The position numbers and the translations under genes were made by a program. Below are positions 15,139-23,062 of a stretch of 64,000 nt of DNA, in pieces; within the stretch, counting starts at the first letter, position 1; each line of letters starts with the position of its first letter. The DNA comes from Mycolicibacter virginiensis (GTDB lineage: Bacteria > Actinomycetota > Actinomycetes > Mycobacteriales > Mycobacteriaceae), in contig NZ_CP092430.2 in NCBI RefSeq assembly GCF_022374935.2, positions 1,240,001 through 1,304,000 on the forward strand, given 5' to 3'. Under the pieces are notes generated by a model. That model did not search any database and had not been told where the DNA came from. It was given only the letters and a program-made list of their open reading frames with translations.

Positions 15139-16350
15139 GTGCGAATTCGAGACTGCGTCGGCCCGGCCGAATATCCCCGGCTGGTGGCGATCTGGCGCAG
15201 CGCCGTCGATGCGACGCACGACTTTCTGACAGAACCCGACCGCGTGGCCATCGAGAGTCAACTGGCCGATGCCTACTTCCCGAGTGTTCGCCTGACTGTC
15301 GCTGAGATCGACGGTGACCCTGTGGGTTTCGCCGGCACGGCGGGGGAGCGCCTGGAGATGCTGTTTGTCCATGCTGATGCCCGCGGCCGCGGGGTCGGTA
15401 GCGCACTTCTGGAACACGCGACCGCCGAGCACGGAATCCGCTTGGTCGACGTTAACAAACAGAACGAGCAGGCTGTCGACTTCTACGTTCGACGTGGTTT
15501 CGTCGTCACGGGCCGCAGCGAGCTTGACGACGCGGGCCGGCCATATCCGTTGCTGCACATGGAGGCACTGCTCACACCGGTCCTGAGCTACCTGGACGAT
15601 CACCGGCCGGGAGACCTCGCCGGGGCCTATCTCTACGGTTCGGCAGCAACCGCCGGACTGCGGCCGGACAGCGACATCGATCTATTGGTCCTCACGCGTA
15701 CGTCGCTGACGGAGCCCGAGCGATCGTCGCTGGCTTCGATGCTGCTGAGTGTGTCCGGGTGGCGCGGGCACGCAGCCCAATTCCCCGAGGTCGCCGACCG
15801 TCGGCCGTTGGAGCTGACCAGCCTCGTCGTGGCCGACGTTGATCCGTTGCCGCAGACACCCCGCCGCGACTTCCAATTCGGCGAATGGCTGCGGGCCGAG
15901 CTGCTGGACGGCCACGTCCCACCTGCCGTTTCCGATCCCGACGTGGTGGTGCTGCTGGCCACCGCCCAGACAGCTCACCGAGTGTTGCGCGGCGAGTCGC
16001 TCGAAGCGCTCGTCGCTCCGGTGCAGCCCGAGCTTCTGCGGCAGGCCCTGCTCGCGTTGCTGCCCGAGCTCCTGAACGACCCGGCAGGCGAGGAACGGTT
16101 CTTCTTGCTGACCTTGGCCCGCATGCTGATCACGATCGAGACCGGGCAGATCGTCGCCAAGGACGTTGCCGCTCAACGGGTCGCACCGAGATTGACCGGA
16201 CCCGATCGTGCGCTGCTGGAGCTCGCCGGGCAGGACTATCTCGGGCTTGTCCATGTCGATTGGCGCGACCACTACGACCACGTTGTGGCGCTGGTACCGA
16301 TGCTGGTGGGCCTGATCCGACAGGCCGCCGGCGTCGCGTCTGGCGGCTGA
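15139..16350 (+). CDS. GNAT acetyltransferase fused to ANT(3'')-like aminoglycoside nucleotidyltransferase
   Basis: 403 residues from a GTG. Residues 1-140 are a complete YjaB-type GNAT domain with the acetyl-CoA loop ARGRGVGSALLEHA (81-94) and the QAVDFYVRRGF strand-helix. Residues 141-403 are a complete AadA-type nucleotidyltransferase: AYLYGSAATAGLRPDSDIDLLVLT holds the Gly-Ser pair at 167-168 and the metal-binding Asp179 and Asp181, and the helical C-terminal domain follows. The junction falls exactly at an internal ATG (15559), as if two adjacent genes lost the separating stop. Both halves look catalytically intact. Resistance to streptomycin/spectinomycin-type drugs is possible but unproven. 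Confidence 0.85.
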   Translation: MRIRDCVGPAEYPRLVAIWRSAVDATHDFLTEPDRVAIESQLADAYFPSVRLTVAEIDGDPVGFAGTAGERLEMLFVHADARGRGVGSALLEHATAEHGIRLVDVNKQNEQAVDFYVRRGFVVTGRSELDDAGRPYPLLHMEALLTPVLSYLDDHRPGDLAGAYLYGSAATAGLRPDSDIDLLVLTRTSLTEPERSSLASMLLSVSGWRGHAAQFPEVADRRPLELTSLVVADVDPLPQTPRRDFQFGEWLRAELLDGHVPPAVSDPDVVVLLATAQTAHRVLRGESLEALVAPVQPELLRQALLALLPELLNDPAGEERFFLLTLARMLITIETGQIVAKDVAAQRVAPRLTGPDRALLELAGQDYLGLVHVDWRDHYDHVVALVPMLVGLIRQAAGVASGG

Positions 16351-16400
16351 AACCGGACAGCCCGATCACGCTGATCGAAACCAGCGCGACGACGTGACGG

Positions 16401-16754
16401 CTACCAGATGACGGCGAGCCCGGCGGCCGTCAGGGCCAGGGCGCCTGCGGCGTAGAACAGCGGGCGAGGGGCTTCCCCGCCAGATTTGCGCTGCCGGGCC
16501 CGGCCGATGCCCAGCACGGCACCGAGGGCGATCAGGATCACCAGCTTGATCTCGATCTTGGGGTAGTTGAGCACCACACCGGCGGGCCAGGGCGCGGCCA
16601 GCGCCAGTCCGGTCAGCAGCGACAGCACTACGCCGTAGTCCATCACCGGGGTGAGCTGGAAGCGTCGTGCCGCGGCTTCGGCGATCAAAGCCCCGAACGT
16701 CACCGCGAATCCGACGATGTGCAGCAGAACTATTACGTGCCGTAGTACCTCCAC
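16401..16754 (-). CDS. Small integral membrane protein
   Basis: 117 residues from a GTG at 16754. Four hydrophobic segments can be seen: HVIVLLHIVGFAVTFGALIAE, a YGVVLSLLTGLALAAPW stretch, KLVILIALGAVLGIG and the C-terminal YAAGALALTAAGLAVIW. Length and pattern resemble conserved mycobacterial membrane proteins of unknown role. It is divergent from the OsmC gene with about 100 bp between them. Confidence 0.65.
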   Translation of the reverse strand: MEVLRHVIVLLHIVGFAVTFGALIAEAAARRFQLTPVMDYGVVLSLLTGLALAAPWPAGVVLNYPKIEIKLVILIALGAVLGIGRARQRKSGGEAPRPLFYAAGALALTAAGLAVIW

Positions 16755-16856
16755 GTCGCTCAGGCTAGCCCCTGGCGGCGGCAAATGGTATTCCTTCCGA
16801 CGACCGAGTGTCGCGTCGTTCGCGGCCCGGTCGCCGGGGTCTCTACCCTTACCGGC

Positions 16857-17369
16857 ATGACTTCTTCGACAACTCGCCTGGCAGCCGTCGTCGCCGCCAC
16901 CAGTGATCCGGCTGCCGCCGACCCCGCCGGCTCCCAGGTCGTCTTCCGTGCTTCGGCCGTCGCGCACGACGCGGTTGCCAGCACCATCACCATGGGCCGC
17001 TACAGCGTCGAAGTCGATGAACCGCCGGCGCTCGGCGGTGAGAACACCGCCCCCAACCCTGTCGAGTACTACTTGGGATCACTGCTGTCCTGTCAGGTGG
17101 TCACCTGGCGGTACTGGGCCGAGAAGCTGGGTATCGCGGTCGACGAGATCACCGGCCGCGCCGAAGGAGACCTCGACGTGCGCGGGTTCTTCGGCCTGGA
17201 CGACTCGGTGCGCCCCGGTTTCAAAGAGGTGCGGGTGGTCGTCACCGTGACCGGCCCGGAAACCGAGGAGCGGTACCGGGAACTGCACGAAGTGGTCGAA
17301 AAACACTGCCCGGTACTGGATTTGACCACTAACGTCACTCCGGTGCGCAGCACGCTGGAAATCGGGTAG
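16857..17369 (+). CDS. OsmC/Ohr-family peroxide-reducing protein
   Basis: 170 residues from the ATG at 16857. The two redox cysteines of the family are recognisable, one in LLSCQVVTW and one in EKHCPVLD, and the central helix and strand order fit OsmC. Such proteins reduce organic hydroperoxides using thiols. The next gene (5 nt downstream) encodes an ABM-domain protein, so the two are probably one operon. Confidence 0.85.
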   Translation: MTSSTTRLAAVVAATSDPAAADPAGSQVVFRASAVAHDAVASTITMGRYSVEVDEPPALGGENTAPNPVEYYLGSLLSCQVVTWRYWAEKLGIAVDEITGRAEGDLDVRGFFGLDDSVRPGFKEVRVVVTVTGPETEERYRELHEVVEKHCPVLDLTTNVTPVRSTLEIG

Positions 17370-17374
17370 CGGCC

Positions 17375-17695
17375 ATGATCTTCATCGTCGTCAAGTTCGG
17401 GGTCAAGCCGGAGTGGGCCGAGCGCTGGCCGCAGCTGGTAGCCGGCTTCACCGAGGCCACCCGTGCCGAGCCGGGCAACCTGTGGTTCGACTGGTCGCGC
17501 AGCCTGGAGGACCCGAACGAGTACGTGCTCGTCGAGGCCTTCCGTGACGGCGACGCGGGCGGCGCGCACGTCAACAGCGACCACTTCAAGCAGGCCATGG
17601 CCGACATGCCGCAGGCGTTGGTGTCGACACCGAAGATCATCAGCCAGCAGATCGACGCCACGGACTGGTCGGCGATGGGCGAGCTGACGGTCTAG
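17375..17695 (+). CDS. Antibiotic-biosynthesis-monooxygenase (ABM) domain protein
   Basis: 106 residues, a single ferredoxin-like ABM domain: FIVVKFGVKPEWAERWPQLV, then PGNLWFDWSRS and EYVLVEAFRDGDAGGAHVNSDHFKQAM. Members include quinol monooxygenases and heme-degrading enzymes; here no heme-binding motif can be named. Co-directional with OsmC, which suggests oxidative or quinone stress. Confidence 0.8.
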   Translation: MIFIVVKFGVKPEWAERWPQLVAGFTEATRAEPGNLWFDWSRSLEDPNEYVLVEAFRDGDAGGAHVNSDHFKQAMADMPQALVSTPKIISQQIDATDWSAMGELTV

Positions 17696-17747
17696 CGATT
17701 TCGGCGCGCTAACTCCCGCTGAGCGGGAGAAACCGCGCCGAAATCGC
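17695..17747. terminator. Large inverted repeat between convergent genes
   Basis: Perfect 14-bp arms (GCGATTTCGGCGCG / CGCGCCGAAATCGC) enclose a second palindrome CTCCCGC...GCGGGAG. It sits exactly between the convergent stops, so a bidirectional terminator is likely. Confidence 0.7.
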
Positions 17748-17749
17748 AG

Positions 17750-18454
17750 TTAGCGCACCACGACGATCTCCCGGCCCAACTGATAACCGGGGCTCAACGG
17801 CAAGATGTCACCGCTCCAGAACGACCCGGGGTCGAACCAGTTCGAATTCTTGTCGGTCGACAGCAGCCCCATCTCCTCGTAGGTGATGGCCACCGTCTCG
17901 GCGCAGTAGGCGGTCTGCAACGCGACCTTGCTGTTGCGGGCCTTACGCCGCTGGCTGATCTCGTGGACCTTGCGGTCCAGGAACGGGATGCCGCGGGTCC
18001 AGTCGCTGGCCGTGGGCAGCCGCCCCCGCAGCCACCGGCCCGTCAGCCGCGCGGTGGTGGGAAACGCGGTGCCGTCCATCCGCGCGATCGCCTGCAGCAG
18101 GTGGTTCTCCTGCTTGCGGGTGATGGTCCCGCTGAGCTGGCGAAACCAGCAGCGTTGCTCGTAGCGGCCCATCCACTGCTCGACGGCGGCCCGAGCGTCG
18201 TTGAGCTGCACGCCGCGATGATTGGTGCCGGTCCAGAAGTCGTGCAGCTTGTCACCGAGCTCGGCATGCCAGATCAGCGGCGGCAGGTCATCGAGGGCCA
18301 CCGTCATCCCGACGTGGTTCACCGGAGAGTTGGACAGCGTTTGGATGGCGCGGTCCGGGCCGGAACGGCCCCGGAACAGCCAGATGTCGCCGGTGCGCGT
18401 CTCCGCCAGCGCCCGCTCCAAAGTCACGGTGTGTTCGTCCACGCTCAGCACCAT
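17750..18454 (-). CDS. YiiX/NlpC-P60-like papain-fold protein
   Basis: 234 residues from the ATG at 18454. GDIWLFRGRSGPDRAIQTLSNSPVNHVGM near residue 20 carries the pattern of permuted NlpC/P60 (YiiX-like) proteins, and an AYCAETVAITYEEMGLL segment late in the protein carries the Cys. No signal peptide is evident. The family includes amidase-like enzymes acting on lipids or peptides; substrate unknown. Its ATG is only 5 bp from the start of a divergent 55-aa gene. Confidence 0.6.
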   Translation of the reverse strand: MVLSVDEHTVTLERALAETRTGDIWLFRGRSGPDRAIQTLSNSPVNHVGMTVALDDLPPLIWHAELGDKLHDFWTGTNHRGVQLNDARAAVEQWMGRYEQRCWFRQLSGTITRKQENHLLQAIARMDGTAFPTTARLTGRWLRGRLPTASDWTRGIPFLDRKVHEISQRRKARNSKVALQTAYCAETVAITYEEMGLLSTDKNSNWFDPGSFWSGDILPLSPGYQLGREIVVVR

Positions 18455-18459
18455 AAAGT

Positions 18460-18627
18460 GTGAGCGTGCGCAGCATCTGGAAATGGATCGGCCTGGCGGG
18501 CGTGGTCGGGGTTGCCGCCGGAGGAGTGCTGGTGGTGCGGGACCAGCGGCGGCGACGGGCCTACACCCCCGAGGAGATCCGCGCGCGGCTGCATGAGCGG
18601 CTGGCCGAGGCCGGCGGTGAGGAATAA
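18460..18627 (+). CDS. 55-aa single-pass membrane microprotein
   Basis: GTG at 18460 to TAA at 18625-18627. It reads MSVRSIWKWIGLAGVVGVAAG at its N-terminus: a hydrophobic segment then QRRRRAYTPEEIRARLHERLAEAGGEE-like charged tail (short stretches seen directly). Composition and the terminal position before the convergent cyclase gene suggest a real conserved small membrane protein. Function unknown. It diverges from the YiiX-like gene with five bases between the start codons, so each gene's translation signals overlap the other. Confidence 0.65.
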   Translation: MSVRSIWKWIGLAGVVGVAAGGVLVVRDQRRRRAYTPEEIRARLHERLAEAGGEE

Positions 18628-18633
18628 CGCGGA

Positions 18634-19461
18634 CTACTCCGTGGTGACGTCGACGGCATAGAGGCGGTGCGTGCCGGCGAAGCCCTTCAGCTCGGCGTCG
18701 CGGCCGGCGCCGACAGCGATGTCGTCGCATTCCTTGACGGCGTCGCGCACCGGTCCGCTGATCAGGATCTGGCCGCCCTCGGCGGCCGCGGCCACCCGAG
18801 CGGCCATCGCCACGTTGCGCCCGAACAGGTCATCGCCGCGGCGCACCGAGCGGCCCATGTGCACCCCGATCCGAACCCGGATCGGGTGCTGCGGTTTGCG
18901 CCCACGCCGCGACGCCAACGCGTGCTGGATGGCGATGGCGCAGCGCACCGCCTGCTCGGGTTGCGCGAACGCGATCATGAAGCCGTCGCCTTGGCTCTTG
19001 ACCACATGCCCGGCGTGCTGCGTCACCAGCCGCTGCACCATCTCGTCGTGCCGGGCGATCAGCTTCACCCACGCGCGATCGCCGATCCGCTCGTTGAGCG
19101 CGGTGGATTCCTCGATGTCGGTGAACAGCACCACCACATGCCCGTTCGGCGTCAGGCGGGCCAGATCGGGTCGTTCCACCTCCGCCCAGTCCGCGAGGTC
19201 TTCGATCGAACTGCGCACGGCCGCACCAAACCCGTGTTTGCGCACCAGGTTCGCGGTCTGCCACACGGTCTTGACGGCCTCACGTCCGCCGGCCAGCAAC
19301 AGGTTGCGGGTGTCGACCTGACCGCGCAGCGCGTCGACCTCGGCTTGGGCCGACCGCAGCTGTCGGGTCAACACCGCCAGGGCGACGGCCTCGACGACCG
19401 CCACCGCTGCCAGCACGCCGGCCGCCAGCAGCGTCGGTGTCAGCCATCCGATCCCGAACAT
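18634..19461 (-). CDS. Membrane-anchored class III nucleotide cyclase-like protein
   Basis: 275 residues. An N-terminal membrane helix (about 8-32) leads to a linker and a class III cyclase domain. FTDIEES gives metal Asp115, VKSQGDGF gives Lys155 and Asp159. However, the place of the transition-state Asn (usual N-x3-R) reads VAMAARV, so Ala replaces Asn while Arg222 remains; activity is therefore uncertain. From memory, the M. tuberculosis counterpart Rv1120c is a shorter remnant. It overlaps nothing but directly follows the alpha/beta hydrolase gene (adjacent stop/start), suggesting co-transcription. Confidence 0.8.
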   Translation of the reverse strand: MFGIGWLTPTLLAAGVLAAVAVVEAVALAVLTRQLRSAQAEVDALRGQVDTRNLLLAGGREAVKTVWQTANLVRKHGFGAAVRSSIEDLADWAEVERPDLARLTPNGHVVVLFTDIEESTALNERIGDRAWVKLIARHDEMVQRLVTQHAGHVVKSQGDGFMIAFAQPEQAVRCAIAIQHALASRRGRKPQHPIRVRIGVHMGRSVRRGDDLFGRNVAMAARVAAAAEGGQILISGPVRDAVKECDDIAVGAGRDAELKGFAGTHRLYAVDVTTE

Positions 19462-20313
19462 TCAGCCGGACACGAACTCGACGACGGCCGCGCTGAAGGC
19501 GTCGTTGTCGTCACCGGCCGCGGTGTGCCCGGCGTCGGACAACTCAACCAGTCGCGCGCCGGGGACCTTGGATAAGAAGTCCGCGACACCTTCGGCGCTG
19601 ACCACGTCGGACAGCTTGCCGCGGATCAGCAGGATCGGGATCTGCAGCCCCATGGCGGCGGCCTCGATCTTCTCGGTGCGCAGCGCCGGATCGTCGCCGG
19701 GTTTGGTCATCAGCGCCGGATCCCAGTGCCAGTACCAGCGGCCGTCGCGGAACCGCAGATTCTTCTTCAGCCCCTCGGGGCTACGGGGCTTGGCCCGGTG
19801 CGGCAGGTAGGCGGCCACCGCGTCGGCGGCTTGCTCCAGAGAATCGAAGCCATCGATGTGGCTGAACATGAAGTCGCGGATCCGCGCGCTGCCGTCCTTC
19901 TCGTAGCGCGGCACCACGTCGACCAACACCAGCTTGGTCACCCGCTGCGGCCCGGCCTCATCGGCCACCAGAATGCCGGTGAGTCCGCCCATGCTGGCCC
20001 CGATCAGGGCCACCGGCCGGCCGATCGCGCCGATCACCGCGACGGCATCGGCCGTGAGCGTCTCGATGGCGTAGTCGGCGTTCGGTGCGCGGTCACTGTC
20101 GCCGTGACCGCGGGTGTCGAGCGCGACGACGTGATAGCCGCGGTCGGCCAGGATCTGGCCGGTCTTGTGCCAGGAGTGTCGATTCTGTCCGCCGCCGTGC
20201 AGCATCACGATCGTCGGATGTTCGGCGGCTTCGGTGGCGCCCCGGTTCCACTCGTCGGCGACCAGCGTTACTCCGCCGACGCCGTCGTACTCGACGGTCT
20301 GGGCTGTGCGCAT
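19462..20313 (-). CDS. Alpha/beta hydrolase (BpoB-like)
   Basis: 283 residues. The oxyanion motif HGGGQNRHSW, nucleophile elbow GASMGG (Ser near residue 114) and terminal GHTAAGDDNDAF with the catalytic His are all present. This is the fold of the non-heme peroxidases/esterases; the place and divergence from an EphC-like gene match M. tuberculosis bpoB (Rv1123c) as I recall. Substrate unknown. Confidence 0.8.
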   Translation of the reverse strand: MRTAQTVEYDGVGGVTLVADEWNRGATEAAEHPTIVMLHGGGQNRHSWHKTGQILADRGYHVVALDTRGHGDSDRAPNADYAIETLTADAVAVIGAIGRPVALIGASMGGLTGILVADEAGPQRVTKLVLVDVVPRYEKDGSARIRDFMFSHIDGFDSLEQAADAVAAYLPHRAKPRSPEGLKKNLRFRDGRWYWHWDPALMTKPGDDPALRTEKIEAAAMGLQIPILLIRGKLSDVVSAEGVADFLSKVPGARLVELSDAGHTAAGDDNDAFSAAVVEFVSG

Positions 20314-20381
20314 CTCAAGATGGTAGATAGTTTGGACGACAGGGCGGACTAAAACGCCTGCTTGGCCCGGTCTGGGGGTAT

Positions 20382-21278
20382 GTGATGAGTGAACCGCGGT
20401 GGATCGACGTGTCTACGCCCGGGGTCGCGCTCAAGGCACTGAGTTGGGGGACACCGGGTGACCCGGTGGCGTTGTGCCTGCACGGGTTTCCCGACACCGC
20501 CTACGGATGGCGCCGGTTGGCACCGCGCCTGGTCGCGGCCGGTTGGCATGTGGTGGCGCCGTTCATGCGGGGCTACGCGCCGTCGTCGATTCCCTCTGAC
20601 GGCAGCTACCACATCGGCGCTCTGATGGACGACGCACTGCGCGTGCACGCCGCCGTTGGCGCGACCGGTCGCGACGTGGTGATCGGTCATGACTGGGGCG
20701 CGATGGCCGCCACGGGCCTGGCTGCGTTGCCGGACAGCCCGTTCACCAAGGCAGTGATCATGTCGGTGCCGCCGCCGGCGTCGCTGCGTGCGGTCCGCGG
20801 GAAAGACCGGCTCACCCTGGCCAGCTACCTGCCGGCACAACTGCTGCGCAGCTGGTACATCAGCTACTTCCAACTGCCGTGGCTGCCCGACCGATCCGCC
20901 TCGTGGGTGCTGCCGCTGTTGTGGCGGCGCTGGTCGCCCGGGTATGCCGCCGAGGAAGATCTGCGGCACGTCGACGCGGCCATCGGAACCCCGGAGGGCT
21001 GGCGTGCCGCGCTCGGGCCCTACCGGGCGCTGCGCAGCCTGCGGGCCCCCGATCCCTACGCCGAGCTGCACCAGCACTGGCTGCAGCTCCCACGCCTGCA
21101 GACCCTGTACCTGCATGGGCGCACCGATGGCTGCATGTCGCCGGGGTTCACGCAGTGGGTGCAGCCGGCGTTGCCTGCGGGCAGTGCGGTGGCCGTCGTC
21201 GAGAACGCCGGCCACTTCCTGCAACTCGAGCAGCCCGACGAGGTCGCCGATCGGGTGCTGTCCTTTCTGTCCCGATGA
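20382..21278 (+). CDS. ephC: Epoxide hydrolase-like alpha/beta hydrolase (EphC-like)
   Basis: 298 residues; the ATG at 20385 is an equally good start behind GGGGGT. HGFPDTAYGWRR is the oxyanion loop, GHDWGA supplies an Asp nucleophile instead of Ser (residue about 103), and NAGHFLQLEQP holds the catalytic His; LHGRTDG may hold the acid. An Asp nucleophile indicates epoxide hydrolase or dehalogenase chemistry, and a Tyr-rich lid (SWYISYFQLPW) supports the former. Gene order suggests Rv1124 (ephC); symbol by synteny, so moderate confidence. Confidence 0.75.
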   Translation: MMSEPRWIDVSTPGVALKALSWGTPGDPVALCLHGFPDTAYGWRRLAPRLVAAGWHVVAPFMRGYAPSSIPSDGSYHIGALMDDALRVHAAVGATGRDVVIGHDWGAMAATGLAALPDSPFTKAVIMSVPPPASLRAVRGKDRLTLASYLPAQLLRSWYISYFQLPWLPDRSASWVLPLLWRRWSPGYAAEEDLRHVDAAIGTPEGWRAALGPYRALRSLRAPDPYAELHQHWLQLPRLQTLYLHGRTDGCMSPGFTQWVQPALPAGSAVAVVENAGHFLQLEQPDEVADRVLSFLSR

Positions 21279-21292
21279 GCAGGGTCTGACCT

Positions 21293-22534
21293 ATGCGTGG
21301 ACGCCCGATGACGGCGATCGACGCGCAGTTCTACTGGATGTCCGCGAAGATCCCCAGCGACCAGTTCCTGCTGTACGCGTTTGCCGGGGTGCCGGCCGAT
21401 CTCGATGACGCCATTGCAACCGTGCTCGACCGAGCCCGAATGATCCCGGACCTGACCATCCGGGTCGCCGATGCCGGTGCGCTGCGTTACCCGCGGTGGG
21501 TGCCGCTCACCGTGCCCAGCGAGGACGTAGCCGTGATCCAGGAAGCCGGTGACAGCTGGTCCGGTTGCCTGGATGCCGTCTCGCGCCTGACCGACGACCA
21601 ACTCGACGTCCGGGTGGCGCCTTGGCGGTTGCACGTGTTCGCGCCGGTTCACGACATTCCCGGGCACCGCGGCTCGGGCACGGTGGTGGTGCTGCAAGTG
21701 GCGCATGCTCTCGCCGACGGTGGGCGGGCTTCCGCGTTGGCTGCTTGGCTGTTCGGTCGGTCCGCACCGGTGCCCGGGGTGCCGACGCCGGGCCGGGGTT
21801 TCCTGCCGTGGCGCGCGGTTGTCGCGGCGCGGGCCCACCGCAGCCGCGTCGAGGACACTGCGGCGGGTCTCTTGCCGCCCCCAGTCAGCGACCGTCCGGT
21901 GTTGGCCACCAATAACCGGCCGGCCGGCGGCCGGACAGTACGCACCCTGGTGCGGCAGCGCGCGGAACTGAGCGCACCGACCGTCACCGTGGCCGTGCTG
22001 TCGGCGGTGTCGACGGCATTGTCGGAGTATCTCGATGAACCCTGCGAGGATCTGGGTGCCGAAGTGCCGATGGCCAAAGCCGGTGAGCGCCAGGCCCACA
22101 ACCACTTCGGCAATATTCCGGTCGGGCTGTACCCGCACCTGGGCCGTGATGCCCGCTGCGAGCGGATCGCCGCCGACGTCGCCGGGGGCCGGCGACGCGG
22201 CCAACACCCGGCTTCGGCGGCGGCCGATCGGGCCTTCGCTGCGACGCCCGCGGCGCTGCTGCGCTGGGGCATAGCCAATTTCGATCCCGACGTCCGGCCG
22301 GAGCGGGTCACCGGCAACACGGTGGTCTCCAGCGTGCACCGCGGCGCCGCGGACCTGCGTTTCGGCGCGGTGCCGGTAATGCTGACCGCAGGGTTCCCGG
22401 CGCTGTCCCCGGCGATGGGACTGACCCATGGTGTGCACGGCATCGGCGACACGGTGGTCGTGAGCGTGCATTCCGCCGAGTCGGCGGTCAGGGATATCGA
22501 GGTATATCTGCGACTGCTGGACGCCGCGTTGTAG
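21293..22534 (+). CDS. Short WS/DGAT-like acyltransferase
   Basis: 413 residues (start could be the ATG at 21308 giving MTAIDAQFYW). The acyltransferase motif is AHALADGG, which retains the second catalytic His and the Asp-Gly of HHxxxDG but has Ala in place of the first His. A late HNHFGNIPVGLYP segment matches the C-terminal family motif. The protein is about 50 residues shorter than typical wax ester synthase/diacylglycerol acyltransferases. Similar to M. tuberculosis Rv1125 by position. Probable lipid acyl transfer; substrate not known. Confidence 0.7.
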   Translation: MRGRPMTAIDAQFYWMSAKIPSDQFLLYAFAGVPADLDDAIATVLDRARMIPDLTIRVADAGALRYPRWVPLTVPSEDVAVIQEAGDSWSGCLDAVSRLTDDQLDVRVAPWRLHVFAPVHDIPGHRGSGTVVVLQVAHALADGGRASALAAWLFGRSAPVPGVPTPGRGFLPWRAVVAARAHRSRVEDTAAGLLPPPVSDRPVLATNNRPAGGRTVRTLVRQRAELSAPTVTVAVLSAVSTALSEYLDEPCEDLGAEVPMAKAGERQAHNHFGNIPVGLYPHLGRDARCERIAADVAGGRRRGQHPASAAADRAFAATPAALLRWGIANFDPDVRPERVTGNTVVSSVHRGAADLRFGAVPVMLTAGFPALSPAMGLTHGVHGIGDTVVVSVHSAESAVRDIEVYLRLLDAAL

Positions 22535-22543
22535 TTTGGGCAG

Positions 22544-23062
22544 ATGGTCACTGCTGCTGATGTCGCATTGCTGCTCTTGCGCCTGGTTCTCGGTCTGACC
22601 ATGGCGGCGCATGGGTTCAACAAGTTCTTCGGTGGAGGACGAATCCCCGGTACGGCGGGTTGGTTCGAAAGCATCGGCATGAAGTACGGCAAGTTCCAGG
22701 CGGTGACGGCGGCAACCGCCGAGATCGCTGCCGGACTGGGGCTGGCGGTGGGGCTGCTGACCCCGATCGCCGCCGCCGGATTCGTCGCCCTGATGGCGGT
22801 GGCGGTGTGGACCGTGCACCGCACGAACGGCTTCTTCGTGCTGACCAACGGCTGGGAGTACAACTTGGTGCTGGCCACCGGCGCCGTCGTGGTGGCGATG
22901 CTCGGACCGGGTTATCTCAGCGCCGACCACCAGATCTTCTGCCACTGCTGGAAGAACGGCTGGCCGGGCCTGTGGATCTCGGTCGGCCTCGGCCTGGCGG
23001 GCGCCATCGGCCAGCTGGCACTGTTCTACCGCCCGGGCGGAGCCGACACGACCGGCGAGTAA
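22544..23062 (+). CDS. DoxX-family membrane protein
   Basis: 172 residues with four hydrophobic helices: LLLLRLVLGLTMAAHGFNKFF is the family's typical first segment with HGFNK, followed by GLGLAVGLLTPIAAAGF, LVLATGAVVVAML and LGLAGAIGQLALF. DoxX proteins associate with redox/thiol systems. Its 3' end overlaps the convergent prpR gene by 37 bp. Confidence 0.85.
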   Translation: MVTAADVALLLLRLVLGLTMAAHGFNKFFGGGRIPGTAGWFESIGMKYGKFQAVTAATAEIAAGLGLAVGLLTPIAAAGFVALMAVAVWTVHRTNGFFVLTNGWEYNLVLATGAVVVAMLGPGYLSADHQIFCHCWKNGWPGLWISVGLGLAGAIGQLALFYRPGGADTTGE

